64,000 nt of DNA from Nocardioidaceae bacterium (GCA_030447865.1 JAUJOD010000003.1:253099-317098), one strand, 5' to 3'; positions 41,074 to 50,129 are shown, numbered from the stretch's first letter. The notes: generated by a model from the sequence alone, not told the origin. Made by a program: numbers and translations.

Positions 41074-43935
41074 TCAGGTGAGAAAGCGGCGAAGGAGCGT
41101 GGCGAGGTGGACGGGGCGGCGTACGCCGAGGGCATCGCCGCCGAGTTGCTCGATCTGTAGCCGGCAGGAGAACCCGTCAGCGAGCACCGCAGCGTCGCCG
41201 TCGCGGCTGAGGTAAGGCAGGAACGACTGCTCGGCGCACGTCCGAGACACGTCGTAGTGGCCAGCTTCGAACCCGAAGTTGCCGGCCAGGCCGCAGCAGC
41301 CCTCCTTGACGCTGGCGACGTCGAGGCCCAGCCGTCGTAGGAGGTCGACGTCAGCTTGCGTGCCGGCGGTGGCCCGCTGGTGACAGTGGAACTGGGCGAT
41401 CACCCGCTCCCCGGCCGAAGTCGTCGAGCGATGCCGACCCCTGCCGTTGCTCGGTTCGCGATGGCTGCTCCGGTCGCCTGTGAGCTCTCGGTCGACGATG
41501 ACCTCGGCCAGACTGACGATGCGGCTCGCCACCCGTCGCGCGGCGTCGCTGTTGAGCAGCTTGACCGCGTCGTCGCGTAACGCCGCAGCACAACTCGGCT
41601 CGAGTACGACGATGGGGGAGCCACCCGTCGACGAGTCCAGCGCCGCGACGGTCTTCGCCATGACGGCGCGAGCCACCGTCAGCTGCCCGGTGGACAGCCA
41701 GGTGAGCCCACAGCACATGCCGACTCCCGCCGGCTCGACGTTACGGGCGAACGCGGAGAGAACGGCTATTGCATCGCCCACAACCTCGGGCGAGAAGCTG
41801 CGCGTGAACGTGTCCAGCCAGATGATCACGCGGTCGTCGCCAGCCGGCGTACGCGCAGCACTCTCGACACCGGCGCGTTGCGGCGCCGTTGCCAGCCGCG
41901 GCAGCTCGCGTCGCGGGTCGATGCCGCCGAGCCGCTTGGCGACGGAGGACAGGCCTGGTGACCCCAGCGCAGCGTTCGCGAGCCAGGGGAACCGGCGGGC
42001 CGCGGCAAGCCAGACCGGCAACCAGCCCATGCTGACGTGCGTCCGAGGCCGCAACCGGCGCCGGTAGTGGTGGTGCAGGAACTCCGCCTTGTACGTCGCC
42101 ATGTCGACCGAGGTCGGGCACTCGCTGCTGCACGCCTTGCACATCAGGCAGAGGTCCAGCGCTCCCAGCGCCTCCTCCGACCGCCACCCGTCGTCGGACA
42201 ACGCCCCGTCGAGCATCTCGAAGAGCACCCGCGCCCGACCGCGCGTGCTGTGCCGCTCGTCGAGGGTCGCCTGGTACGACGGGCACATCCCGCCGCCACC
42301 GGCTCGGCACGCCCCGACGCCCACGCACCTCCGGGCGGCCTTCGCGAAGTCGCCGCTGTCGTCGGCGTAGGCGAACGCCAAGCCCGATCGGTGTGGCCGG
42401 ACGACCTCGAGGCGCAGGTCACGGCTGAGTGGCACCGGGTCGACGATCAGTCCTGGGTTGAACAGGTTTGCAGGATCGAAGACCGCCTTGACGGCGGCGA
42501 ACGCGTCGAGGAGGTGCGGTGAATACATGCGCCGGAGCAGCTCCGACCGGTGCCGCCCGTCGCCATGCTCACCTGACAGCGAACCGCGATGGGCGATCAC
42601 CAGATCAGCCGCCGCCTGCTGGAAGCGCGTGTACTCAGCGCGACCCGCCGGAGTCAGCAGGTCATGGTCGAGGCGCACGTGCACGCAGCCCTCGCCGAAG
42701 TGGCCGTAGATGCTGCCGCTGCGCCCGTGCTCGCGCAGCAGCGCCGTGAAGTCGGTGAGGTACGCCGCGAGCTGCTCCGGCGGTACGGCGGCGTCCTCCC
42801 ATCCCGGCCACCGCTCCGCGCCGCCGGCGCGGGCCGCCAGACCGGTGCCCTGCTCTCGCAGCCTCCACAGTGCGCGCTGCTCGTCGAGGCCGGTGATCAC
42901 GCGGGCGTCCACAGCGCCCGCCTCGGTGGCCACCAGCGCGGCATCCCGAGCCAGGTCGAGGCACTGCTCGACGGTTCCGCCCACCTCAACGAGCAGCCAG
43001 GCGTCGCCCGCCGGCAGCGCAGGTCGATGCTGTCGCGGGCCCGCCGCGGTGTCGAAGGCAGTCACCAAGTCGGCGCCCATCGCCTCAACGGTCAGGGGGC
43101 CGATGCCGGCGAGGTGCGGCGCGGCGCCAGCGGCGGCGACGATGTCGGCGAAGCCAGCGACGAGCAGTGCGCGCGCGGTGGGCAGCGGCACCAGGTCGAG
43201 CGTCGCACCGACGACCTGGCCCAACGTCCCCTCCGAGCCCACGAACGCCTTCGCCGGGTCAAAGCCACTGCCCGGCAGCATATGCTGCAGTCCGTAGCCG
43301 GAGACCTGCCGGCTGAACCTGCCCAGCTCGGCCCCTATCGGCTCCGACCACCGCTCGGCAACGGCCACCAGGGCGGAATCAAGGGGCGAGGGCAGACCGG
43401 CAGCCAACCTCGCCGTACGCCCGTCGCTCAGTACGAGGTCGACCGCAGTGACGTTGGCCGAGGTCGTGCCCCAGGCAATCGCCCGCGCGCCGCAGGCGTT
43501 CGTGCCGACCATGCCACCGATCGTGCAGGCGGAGTGCGTCGCGGGGTCTGGTCCGAAGCGCAGCCCGTACGCCGCAGCGCTCGCCTGCAGCGCGTCCAGC
43601 ACCACGCCGGGCTCGACCACCGCACGCCGTACCTCGGGGTCGATGCTGCGGATGCGGTTGAGGTAGCGGCTGTAATCGACCACGACGCCGGTGCCGATCG
43701 CGTTGCCCGCCAGGTTGGTCCCGGCGCCACGGGAGGTGACCGGCACACCCTCGTCGCGACACGTCGCCACCAGCACAGCGACGTCGTCGGCGGACCGCGG
43801 GAACGCCACACAGGCCGGCACCAGCCGATGGTTCGAGGCGTCCGTCGAGTAGGCAGCCAGCGTGGCGCCGTCAGCCGCGACGTCGCCGTCGATGCGCTCC
43901 GACAGCGCGCGGACGAAGGAGGAGTCGGCAGTCAT
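41074..43935 (-). CDS. FAD-linked oxidase with C-terminal Fe-S (GlpC/CCG) domains
   Basis: A 953-residue fused protein of the D-lactate/2-hydroxyglutarate dehydrogenase type. The FAD_binding_4 domain is at about 30-190 (SRGAGTNLAGNAIG, GGMVGTNACGARAIAWGTTS) and the FAD-oxidase C-domain at about 200-490. Two [4Fe-4S] clusters follow (CVGVGACRAGGGGMCPSYQ and LCLMCKACSSECPTSVDMA), then two CCG domains (CCGLTWLSTG, CCGLAGNFGF). It should oxidise a 2-hydroxyacid and pass electrons to the respiratory chain. No membrane segment is present. The stop lies about 190 bases from the Rieske gene start on the same strand; a functional link is possible. Confidence 0.93.
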   Translation of the reverse strand: MTADSSFVRALSERIDGDVAADGATLAAYSTDASNHRLVPACVAFPRSADDVAVLVATCRDEGVPVTSRGAGTNLAGNAIGTGVVVDYSRYLNRIRSIDPEVRRAVVEPGVVLDALQASAAAYGLRFGPDPATHSACTIGGMVGTNACGARAIAWGTTSANVTAVDLVLSDGRTARLAAGLPSPLDSALVAVAERWSEPIGAELGRFSRQVSGYGLQHMLPGSGFDPAKAFVGSEGTLGQVVGATLDLVPLPTARALLVAGFADIVAAAGAAPHLAGIGPLTVEAMGADLVTAFDTAAGPRQHRPALPAGDAWLLVEVGGTVEQCLDLARDAALVATEAGAVDARVITGLDEQRALWRLREQGTGLAARAGGAERWPGWEDAAVPPEQLAAYLTDFTALLREHGRSGSIYGHFGEGCVHVRLDHDLLTPAGRAEYTRFQQAAADLVIAHRGSLSGEHGDGRHRSELLRRMYSPHLLDAFAAVKAVFDPANLFNPGLIVDPVPLSRDLRLEVVRPHRSGLAFAYADDSGDFAKAARRCVGVGACRAGGGGMCPSYQATLDERHSTRGRARVLFEMLDGALSDDGWRSEEALGALDLCLMCKACSSECPTSVDMATYKAEFLHHHYRRRLRPRTHVSMGWLPVWLAAARRFPWLANAALGSPGLSSVAKRLGGIDPRRELPRLATAPQRAGVESAARTPAGDDRVIIWLDTFTRSFSPEVVGDAIAVLSAFARNVEPAGVGMCCGLTWLSTGQLTVARAVMAKTVAALDSSTGGSPIVVLEPSCAAALRDDAVKLLNSDAARRVASRIVSLAEVIVDRELTGDRSSHREPSNGRGRHRSTTSAGERVIAQFHCHQRATAGTQADVDLLRRLGLDVASVKEGCCGLAGNFGFEAGHYDVSRTCAEQSFLPYLSRDGDAAVLADGFSCRLQIEQLGGDALGVRRPVHLATLLRRFLT

Positions 43936-44019
43936 TGGTGGCCCGGCTCAGCGGTCACGGCCCGACTGTAGTGGCCCGCCGCCGCTGGAACACTGGCTGC
44001 GTGCACCCCGCGCTGTGGA

Positions 44020-44859
44020 TTGTCGCCATTGTCCGGTCGTCACCGCGCGGTGGTGACTCTCACCGTCCTGGTCGTGCGCCCACTGTGGGTGTTCCCGGCG
44101 ACGTATCTGCCCCGCCGCATTCCGTCAGTCGCGCAGAACGATCCCAACCCGCGCTGGATGCACCCCGCGGCGATCTCCTGGGCTGGCATGCGGGGCGTAG
44201 TCACCCTGGCGGCTGCGTTCGTGCTGCCACCGGAGACGCCGCATCGCGAGGTGCTCATCCTCATCGCCATGGTCGTCGATGCCGCGACCCTGCTGGTGCA
44301 GGGGTCGACCTTGCCGCTGGTGCTCCGGCGGTTGGGACTCGGCGGCCCCGACCCGGCTGAGGATGCGCTGCAGGCGGCGACCGTGCACCAGCGCTCAACC
44401 GCGGCTGGACTGGCTCGACTCGACGAGATCGTCACCGCGTAGGCCTCGCTGGGAGTCTCCGCGGACGACCAGGGGCTGGTGCACGACGACGTACTGCGCA
44501 ACATCTTCAGCGACATCCACATCGAGGAGACAGTCTTGGATTTTCGGCGCACGCTCAGCCGGGACGGCAGGGCAGAAGCCGTGCTGGCGCCCGACGAGCA
44601 CACCGGCTGCGATCACCTGCAGGACTCCACCGACGCTCCTTCGCCCCGGCCCCCGGACGGTTGTGCGGAATGCCTGAGCGAAGGCCGCCGGTGGGTGCAT
44701 CTGCGCCGGTGCATGACGTGCGGCCACGTCGGGTGCTGTGACTCCTCACCCGGCCGGCACGCGAGCGGTCATTACGGCACGACCGACCACCCGGTCATCC
44801 GCAGCTACGAGGCCAACGAGTCCTGGCGGTGGTGCTTCGTCGACGAGCAAGTCGGCTGA
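44020..44859 (+). pseudogene. Na+/H+ antiporter (CPA1) C-terminus fused to a UBP-type zinc finger, truncated and stopped
   Basis: The frame starts inside the antiporter: VVTLTVLVVRPLWVFPATYL, WMHPAAISWAGMRGVVTLAA and GSTLPLVLRRLGLG are the last membrane part of a CPA1-type antiporter. A TAG stops it at 44440-44442. The same frame then continues with VHDDVLRNIFSDIHIEETVL and a UBP-type zinc finger (GCDHLQDS, CAECLSEGRRWVHLRRCMTC, GHVGCCD, SGHYGTTDHPVIRSYE). In intact actinobacterial proteins these two parts are one chain. The N-terminal two thirds are missing and the stop separates the halves. The zinc finger could still be made alone from a GTG at 44479. Confidence 0.7.
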
Positions 44860-44976
44860 AAGCTTAGGCAGCGAGACAACCAGTTCCCCAGCCGACGCGT
44901 CACTTTTTGCCTTCTGTCTCGTTATGATGTAGTCGGTGCCATGCACCGCGCCTATTCCGCATCCCCTGGAGGTCTG

Positions 44977-46404
44977 ATGACCCGGTTGACCCGTCGTGCT
45001 GCCGCCCGCGCCCTCGTGGCCGGTGCAGGCGCCGCCACCATGGCCCTCGCTACCGCGCTGCCGGTTACCGCTCACGACGAGGACCGCCATCCAAAGGATG
45101 CGGCCGGTCACCAGGCCACACTGACGGCAGCGCCGATTGTGGCCAGCGACAATATGGAGCTGCTCGGAACGTTCCCCGAGCTCGAAGGGATCTCGGGCGA
45201 CTACGCGCGCTCGACGAAGCACTTCTACCTGTCGACGCTCAACGGCATCACGGTTCTCGACATCAGCACCCCCGGGCAGCCCGTCGTCACGGGCAAGTAC
45301 CTCAACAACCACTTCGAGAACGAAGCCATGAACTACGGCGAGCGGCGTGACAGAGATGGCAAGGTCACCGACCAGTTCGTGATGATCGGCGTCGACCTGC
45401 AGTCGGTCGACCCGACCGACCCGCAGCACACCAACCTCGGGGACGGCCAGGAGCTGATCATCGTCGACGTGGAAGACCCCAACAACCCGCACAAGCGGGC
45501 GCGGATCCCCGTCACGACAAGCACGCACACGGTCTCCTGCGTGCGCGAGATCCAGTGCCGCTACGCCTACACGGCCGGCAACGCAAGCGGGTTCTCGATC
45601 ATCGACCTCACCGACCTCGACAATCCCAAGGAGCTCGACTCCGATCCCACCACGGACAAGATCGACCCGTTCGAGTCGCCGGCCGCTGGGCCGAACGCAG
45701 AGTTCACCCGCGGCGCCGGACACAAGTGGAACTTCGACCGCGGCGCCCGAGGATTCCACACCGGCTCGGGCGGCACCGCAGCCTTCGATGTGAGCAAACC
45801 ACGCAACCCTCAACTGCTCACCACGACTGGCGCGATCGGACGCGGTGAGGTCGACCGCTACAAGGGCTGGAACAACTTCATCCACCACAACGCGTGGCAC
45901 CCGAACCACTCCGCGTTCCGGCCCAACGCCCCTGCGAGCGTCGAGAACGGGAACGTGCTGCTGATCACTGAGGAGGACTACTTGGAGACGGATTGCTCCC
46001 GGGCCGGCTCCTTCCAGACCTGGAAGGTCGACGGCTTCGGGCGTCCGAGCGCCATCGACCCCCTCGACAAGGTGGAGCTGGCAGACCTGGGTGGGCCCAC
46101 TGAGTTCGTGCCACCCGAAGCCGCGTTCTGCTCGGCGCACTGGTTCGACTACCACCAGTCCGGCATTACTGCGGTCGCCTACTACGGTGGTGGTGTCCGG
46201 CTGGTTGACGTACGTGACCCCCGGAACATCAAGAGTTACGGCTACGCCGTGGGTGGTGAGACCTGGGATGCGTACTGGCTGCCGCAGCGGCGTACTAACG
46301 ACACCGCGAAACTGCCGCGCACGAACATCCTCTACCAGGTCGACCTGGTCACTGGGCTCACCGTCTACCGGGTGAACCTTCCGGGCGCCGCCACAACCAA
46401 CTAG
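44977..46404 (+). CDS. Secreted LVIVD-repeat protein
   Basis: A 475-residue exported protein. A signal peptide (TRLTRRAAARALVAGAGAAT) ends near AHDED. Beta-propeller-like repeats of LVIVD type follow, with VLDISTPGQPVVTG, IIVDVEDPNNPHKRARIP, FSIIDLTDLDNPKELD, AAFDVSKPRNPQLLT and VRLVDVRDPRNIKSYG. Cys pairs (ETDCSRAGSF and others) suggest extracytoplasmic folding. GGAGG just before the ATG at 44977 supports this start over one at 44941. The function is unknown. A TATGAT -10 lies at 44923-44928. It lacks the GAACG/CGTAT promoter of the neighbouring sigma regulon. Confidence 0.8.
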   Translation: MTRLTRRAAARALVAGAGAATMALATALPVTAHDEDRHPKDAAGHQATLTAAPIVASDNMELLGTFPELEGISGDYARSTKHFYLSTLNGITVLDISTPGQPVVTGKYLNNHFENEAMNYGERRDRDGKVTDQFVMIGVDLQSVDPTDPQHTNLGDGQELIIVDVEDPNNPHKRARIPVTTSTHTVSCVREIQCRYAYTAGNASGFSIIDLTDLDNPKELDSDPTTDKIDPFESPAAGPNAEFTRGAGHKWNFDRGARGFHTGSGGTAAFDVSKPRNPQLLTTTGAIGRGEVDRYKGWNNFIHHNAWHPNHSAFRPNAPASVENGNVLLITEEDYLETDCSRAGSFQTWKVDGFGRPSAIDPLDKVELADLGGPTEFVPPEAAFCSAHWFDYHQSGITAVAYYGGGVRLVDVRDPRNIKSYGYAVGGETWDAYWLPQRRTNDTAKLPRTNILYQVDLVTGLTVYRVNLPGAATTN

Positions 46405-46429
46405 GCGCTCAACTCCGCAAAAGCAATGA

Positions 46430-46463
46430 CTCAGCCGCTCGACGAAATAGTCGGGCGGCTGAG
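46430..46463 (+). terminator. Hairpin after the LVIVD gene
   Basis: CTCAGCCGCTCGAC and GTCGGGCGGCTGAG pair with one mismatch around a six-base GAAATA loop, starting 26 bases after the stop codon. The downstream sequence is only weakly T-rich. Confidence 0.65.
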
Positions 46464-46485
46464 CCATTTGTGGTTTTATGTCATC

Positions 46486-46511
46486 GAACGTCGGCGGCTC
46501 CGCAGACGTAT
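46486..46511 (+). promoter_or_regulatory. ECF-type promoter 1 of the sigma regulon (pseudogene copy)
   Basis: GAACG (46486-46490), 16 bases, CGTAT (46507-46511), about 53 bases before the ATG of the IS-interrupted gene. It shares the exact spacing with promoters at 48249, 50180 and (minus strand) 50130. Confidence 0.75.
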
Positions 46512-46578
46512 ATAACCTCGTAGCGACTCTGCGCCGGGGAGTCCGCGAGGAAAGAGAAAAAAGAATGCGAAAAGACTG

Positions 46579-47665
46579 CTAGTGGGCCGTTTCTGAAGTT
46601 GTCTGACGGTTTGCTTTCTTGAGGATTTCGTCGGCGGTCTTGGTCCAGACGAAGGGGTGGCAGCGGTCGTTCCAGCCGTCGATGAAGGCACGGATCTTGG
46701 TGTTGAGGTCCCTGACCGACCCGAACGTGCCGCGGTGGATAGCTTGCCTCTCGATGATGCCGAACCAGACCTCGACCAGGTTCAGCCAGGACCCAGAGGT
46801 GGGAGTGAAGTGCACCTGGATTCTGGGGTTAGCGGCTAGCCAGTCCCGGACCTCGACCCGCTTGTGGGCTGCGTAGTTGTCCATCACCAGATGCAGCTCG
46901 GTTCCAGAGCCGTCGTCGGGGTAGGCCCGGGCGACCTGCTTGAGGAACGCCAGGAACTCCCTGATGCCGGTGCCGCGGCTTGCAGGCAGCGGTGATGTTG
47001 CCGGTGGCGACTTCCAGCGCGGCGAACAGCGTGCTGGTGCCGTGCCGCACGTAGTCGTGGGTCCTTCGTTCGGGGAACCCGGGCTGCATCGGCAGCATCT
47101 TCTGGGTCCGGTCCAGCGCCTGGATCTGGGACTTCTCATCCACACACAGCACGATCGCGTTCTCCGGCGGCGCCAGGTACAACCCGACCACGTCGGTGAC
47201 CTTCGCGACCAGCTCGGGGTCGGTGGAGAACTTGAACGTCTCGGCCCGCCAGGGCTGCACCCCGTAGTCCCGCCAGGCCCGAGCGACCGTGGCGTTGCCG
47301 ATCCCAAGCCGAGACGCCATCAAACGAGACGACCAGTGTGTGACCCCGAGCTTCTTCGGCGGCGGCTTCAACGTCTCAGCCACGATCTTGGCGTGATCGA
47401 TGTGCCGCGGCCGACCCGATCGCGGCTCATCCTCCAGACCCTGCAGCCCGCTGCGCTCGTACCGCTTCCGCCAATCGATCACCGTTGGCCGAGACAACCC
47501 AGTCCGGTCCGCGATCCTCGTGTTGGACTCGCCCTCGGCCGCCAGCAACACGATCCGAGCTCGCTGCGCCAGCCCAGCCCGCCCCGCCGTACTCCGCATC
47601 ATCGAAGACAACCGCTCACGATCGCCATCCCGCAACGCCAACGCTTCCGCAGCCCGGTTCGCCAT
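46579..47665 (-). pseudogene. IS630-family transposase, frameshifted
   Basis: The N-terminal helix-turn-helix half (ANRAAEALALRDGDRERLSS, GLSRPTVIDWRKRYERSGLQ) and the DDE catalytic half (VLCVDEKSQIQALDRTQ; LHLVMDNYAAHKRVEVRDWL; FTPTSGSWLNLVEVWFGIIE) are both present. A one-base insertion (CCC run near 46959-46961) separates them just after KPRHRHQ. The Asp, Asp, Glu positions are intact when the frames are joined. The stop codon TAG is made by the last base of the flanking sequence and the TA target duplication. The start is an ATG at 47665. Confidence 0.85.
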
Positions 47666-47714
47666 ACCCCATTCTGACCCACCCAACCGTAAACTAACTA
47701 ATGACACGCTCCAC
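46582..47714 (-). mobile_element. IS630-family insertion sequence
   Basis: The 1133-bp element is bounded by imperfect terminal inverted repeats: the left end begins GTGGGCCGTTTCTGAAG and the reverse complement of the right end begins GTGGAGCGTGTCATTAG. They match over roughly 19 of 28 positions. TA duplicates lie on both sides (46580-46581 and 47715-47716), the usual target of the family. The element carries one transposase, now frameshifted, and lies in the CTAG of the coding region of a secreted-protein gene. Confidence 0.88.
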
Positions 47715-48150
47715 TAGTGACGCTGGCCGCGGCCGCTCTCGGAACGGCGCTGATGCAAGCGCCACTCGCACCGCGGGAGCCGCACCGGCACCGACCTGCT
47801 TCGGTGAGGTGGCGACGTTCTTCAGTCCGAGCATCAAGGGCTCTGCAACCACTGAGTGGGGCACCAGCGGAGACGACGTTATCGTGACCGGCGCAGGGTC
47901 AGACATCGTCTACGGACACGGTGGCAGAGACGTCATCTGCACCAGGGCGGCGTTGACGTCATCCATGGTGGTAAAGGCGACGACCAGCTGCGCGGTGGCC
48001 GAGCCGCCGACCAAGTGGACGGCGGAAAGGGCCTAGACCGGGCCAACGGCGGGAATGGCACCAAAGACGTTTGTGCAGCCGAGCGCGAGAGGCGCTGCGA
48101 GCGCAACTTCAGCTAACAATCAGGCGCCGTCCCGCGATAGACGCGATGAG

Positions 48151-48173
48151 ACCCCTGGAAAAGCGCCGGGGGT
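48151..48173 (+). terminator. Weak hairpin after the interrupted gene copy
   Basis: ACCCCTGG and CCGGGGGT pair with one wobble around AAAAGCG, 34 bases after the stop codon. It corresponds to the stronger terminator after the intact copy at 48780. Confidence 0.45.
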
Positions 48174-48248
48174 GTTCGCTTGATCCATGCCGGCCCCGGC
48201 CGCGCGCTCCCGCCTTTTAGGGTCTCGACTCTTCTGCTATTTCTTGGT

Positions 48249-48274
48249 GAACGTCGGCACCTCCGTAGACGTAT
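48249..48274 (+). promoter_or_regulatory. ECF-type promoter 2 of the sigma regulon
   Basis: GAACG (48249-48253), 16 bases, CGTAT (48270-48274), about 53 bases before the ATG at 48328. It is nearly identical to promoter 1 through the segment CTCCG-AGACGTATA, consistent with tandem duplication. Confidence 0.78.
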
Positions 48275-48327
48275 ACAACCTCGTGAGAACCCCGAGCGTC
48301 GGGGGTCGTTGAGGAAAAGGAACCGAC

Positions 48328-48747
48328 ATGACAAAAAGACTGCTAGTCGCGCTGGGCGCGACCGCTCTCGGGACGGCCTTGATGCAAGCGCCACTTGCAT
48401 CCGCAGGAGCCGCACCCATGCCAACCTGCTCCGGTCAGGTGGCGACGATCTTCATCCCGAGCACCGCGAGCTCTGCGACCGCTGTGCAGGGCACCAGCGG
48501 AGACGACGTGATTGTGACCGGCGCAGGGTCGGACCACGTGGAAGGACGGGGTGGCAGCGACGTCATCTGCACCCGAGGCGGCATTGACGTTATTCGGGGT
48601 GGTCGCGGTGACGACCAGCTGCGCGGTGGCCGCGCCACCGACCGGTTGGACGGCGGAAAGGGCCTGGACCGGGCCAACGGTGGGAAGGGCACCAAAGACG
48701 TCTGTGCAGCCGAGCGGGAGAGGCGCTGCGAGCGCAACTTCAGCTAA
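48328..48747 (+). CDS. Small secreted protein with calcium-binding-type glycine-rich repeats
   Basis: The 139-residue protein has a Sec signal peptide (KRLLVALGATALGTALMQAP, cleaved near ASAGA). Tandem nonapeptide-like repeats follow: GTSGDDVIVTGAGSDHVEGR, GGSDVICTRGGIDVIRGGRG, DDQLRGGRATDRLDGGKGLD. They resemble hemolysin-type (RTX) calcium-binding motifs, which fold when exported into calcium. The C-terminal Cys-rich stretch is VCAAERERRCERNFS. It is under a GAACG/CGTAT promoter like the sigma factor's own, so it is probably a regulon member. Its role outside the cell is unknown. The duplicate copy upstream is broken. Confidence 0.82.
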   Translation: MTKRLLVALGATALGTALMQAPLASAGAAPMPTCSGQVATIFIPSTASSATAVQGTSGDDVIVTGAGSDHVEGRGGSDVICTRGGIDVIRGGRGDDQLRGGRATDRLDGGKGLDRANGGKGTKDVCAAERERRCERNFS

Positions 48748-48779
48748 CAATCAGGCACCGTCCTCTTGCACGCTAGCGG

Positions 48780-48802
48780 GCCCCCGGCAAAACGCCGGGG
48801 GC
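48780..48802 (+). terminator. Strong intrinsic terminator after the secreted-repeat gene
   Basis: GCCCCCGGC and GCCGGGGGC are perfect nine-base arms around a five-base AAAAC loop, followed by CTCTTT. It lies 33 bases after the stop codon and between this gene and the convergent anti-sigma gene. Confidence 0.85.
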
Positions 48803-48843
48803 CTCTTTGCGCGAGGTTCAGCCTCAGCCGTTCCGGCTGTGGT

Positions 48844-49521
48844 CTACAGCTCCGCCGTCAGAACTGCCTGCCCGTCTTCGTCGAGGACCCGGAAGCCGGC
48901 GGCGTCGGGTCGAAGTACATCAGTGTTGAGGTTGCAGTGCATGACGTTCTCACCGGTGCCGACGAACGCCCCCGCCGAGCGAGTTCGCCCGTCACGCGTC
49001 GTCACGACGACCGCATACGGGCTTCCTGAGCGCAGGCCGGTCGCCTCCAGTTTGATCTCGACGCCCCAGGTGTGCGCTACCACGCCGGCGCTTGCTTGCG
49101 CCCCCTCCAGCTTCGACCTGACCTCCACCGGCTCGATGCGTACGGTCGCGACCGGAGTATCAGAAACCGCCTGCCCGATTTTCAGTCCCACGCCGCCCAC
49201 GAAAAGCACCGCCAGCACTGCTGCGGCGGCCATGAGCACGTGGCGGCGGCGCGCCAGTCGGTCGCGGTGGTGCCGCTCACGAGCAACGGCCACCTGGATG
49301 CGATGCCCGAGGTCAGGGGAAGGGGTGGGCGCGGCAAAGACACGGTCGAGGTCCACCCGCGCGAGTTCATGGGCCAGCGGAGCGATCTCAGTGAGGTCGC
49401 GTCGGCAATTCGGGCAACCGTCGACATGGGCCCGGATCGCTGTCTCCTCCGCAGCCGACAGGTGGCCGAGCGCAAAGGCGCCGAGCATCTCCCGTAGCGT
49501 GCGGTGGTCGTCGGGGTTCAC
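48844..49521 (-). CDS. Zinc-binding membrane anti-sigma factor
   Basis: The 225-residue protein has an N-terminal zinc anti-sigma domain with HVDGCPNC (H-x3-C-x2-C) near residues 32-39, one membrane helix (VLMAAAAVLAVLFVGGVGLK) near 90-109, and an extracellular RskA-type C-terminal domain (VEVRSKLEGAQASAGVVAHT). It should hold the sigma factor at the membrane until a signal triggers release or proteolysis. The GTG start overlaps the sigma stop (GTGA). No regulated-proteolysis site is evident. The two genes form an operon transcribed from the promoter at 50130-50155. Confidence 0.9.
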   Translation of the reverse strand: MNPDDHRTLREMLGAFALGHLSAAEETAIRAHVDGCPNCRRDLTEIAPLAHELARVDLDRVFAAPTPSPDLGHRIQVAVARERHHRDRLARRRHVLMAAAAVLAVLFVGGVGLKIGQAVSDTPVATVRIEPVEVRSKLEGAQASAGVVAHTWGVEIKLEATGLRSGSPYAVVVTTRDGRTRSAGAFVGTGENVMHCNLNTDVLRPDAAGFRVLDEDGQAVLTAEL

Positions 49522-50099
49522 AACGTCACTCCCATCTCATCAATTGCAGCGCGCAGGGCCTTCAGCCCGTAGAACACTCGGCTTCGCAGCGTGCCAACCG
49601 GAACGCCGTACTCTGCGGCGACCTCGGAGTACGGCCTGTCCTTCAGGTGGGTCTCCACGATGGCCGTGCGGTGCTCCTCGCTGACGCGCTGCAGTGCCTC
49701 CTCGATGACCCAGGAGCGCAACAGCCGCTCAGTGAAATCTTCCCCTGCAGACGCCCGACCGGTCCCCTCTTCTGGGGTCTCTGCCACCGTCGCGGCCGAC
49801 GGCCTGGCCTGGGACGCCCGGACGTGCGAGATCATCGTGTTCCTTGCGATGGCGAAAAGCCACACCCGCAAGCTCGCGATGTTCTCATCAAAGCGGTCAG
49901 CCGCGCGCCACGCCCGAAGGAACGTCTCCTGGACGACGTCTTCTGCGGCCCCTTTGTCTCCCAGGCCACGCAACGCAAACCGATACAGCTCGGCCCCGTA
50001 GGCCGAGTAGGCGGCATCGAGACCCGCTTCGTCAGCGAGCGTCGGCGCTTCGGAGGCTACCGCCTGCAAGCGCGTCTTTCGAAACACCACCGTTTGCAA
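49518..50099 (-). CDS. ECF RNA polymerase sigma factor
   Basis: A 193-residue sigma-70 group 4 factor. Region 2 is at about 28-90 (FALRGLGDKGAAEDVVQETF, LRAWRAADRFDENIASLRVW) and region 4 at about 130-180 (ALQRVSEEHRTAIVETHLKD, YSEVAAEYGVPVGTLRSRVF, the -35 reader). The start is a TTG with AAAGGA about six bases upstream. Its own promoter at 50130-50155 has the GAACG/CGTAT signature, implying autoregulation. The anti-sigma gene follows with a four-base overlap. The flanking promoters of three secreted-protein loci have the same signature. Confidence 0.93.
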   Translation of the reverse strand: MQTVVFRKTRLQAVASEAPTLADEAGLDAAYSAYGAELYRFALRGLGDKGAAEDVVQETFLRAWRAADRFDENIASLRVWLFAIARNTMISHVRASQARPSAATVAETPEEGTGRASAGEDFTERLLRSWVIEEALQRVSEEHRTAIVETHLKDRPYSEVAAEYGVPVGTLRSRVFYGLKALRAAIDEMGVTL

Positions 50100-50129
50100 C
50101 CTGGTCCTTTCTGGCCCGCCTCATTGTCT

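Larger units (their letters stand above)
46565..48116 (+). pseudogene. Secreted calcium-repeat-type protein gene interrupted by an IS630 element
   Basis: Without the insertion the reading would resemble the intact gene at 48328: a short start, RLLVTLAAAALGTALMQAPL (signal peptide), GAAPAPTCFGEVATFFSPS and then GTSGDDVIVTGAGSDIVYGH, GGVDVIHGGKGDDQLRGGRA and KDVCAAERERRCERNFS. It is broken in four ways: the IS630 element at 46582-47714, a missing A near 46570, a missing base near 47770 and another near 47943. The promoter and the terminator are both recognisable, so the copy is a tandem duplicate of the gene downstream. The single-base losses may partly be sequencing errors. Confidence 0.75.
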
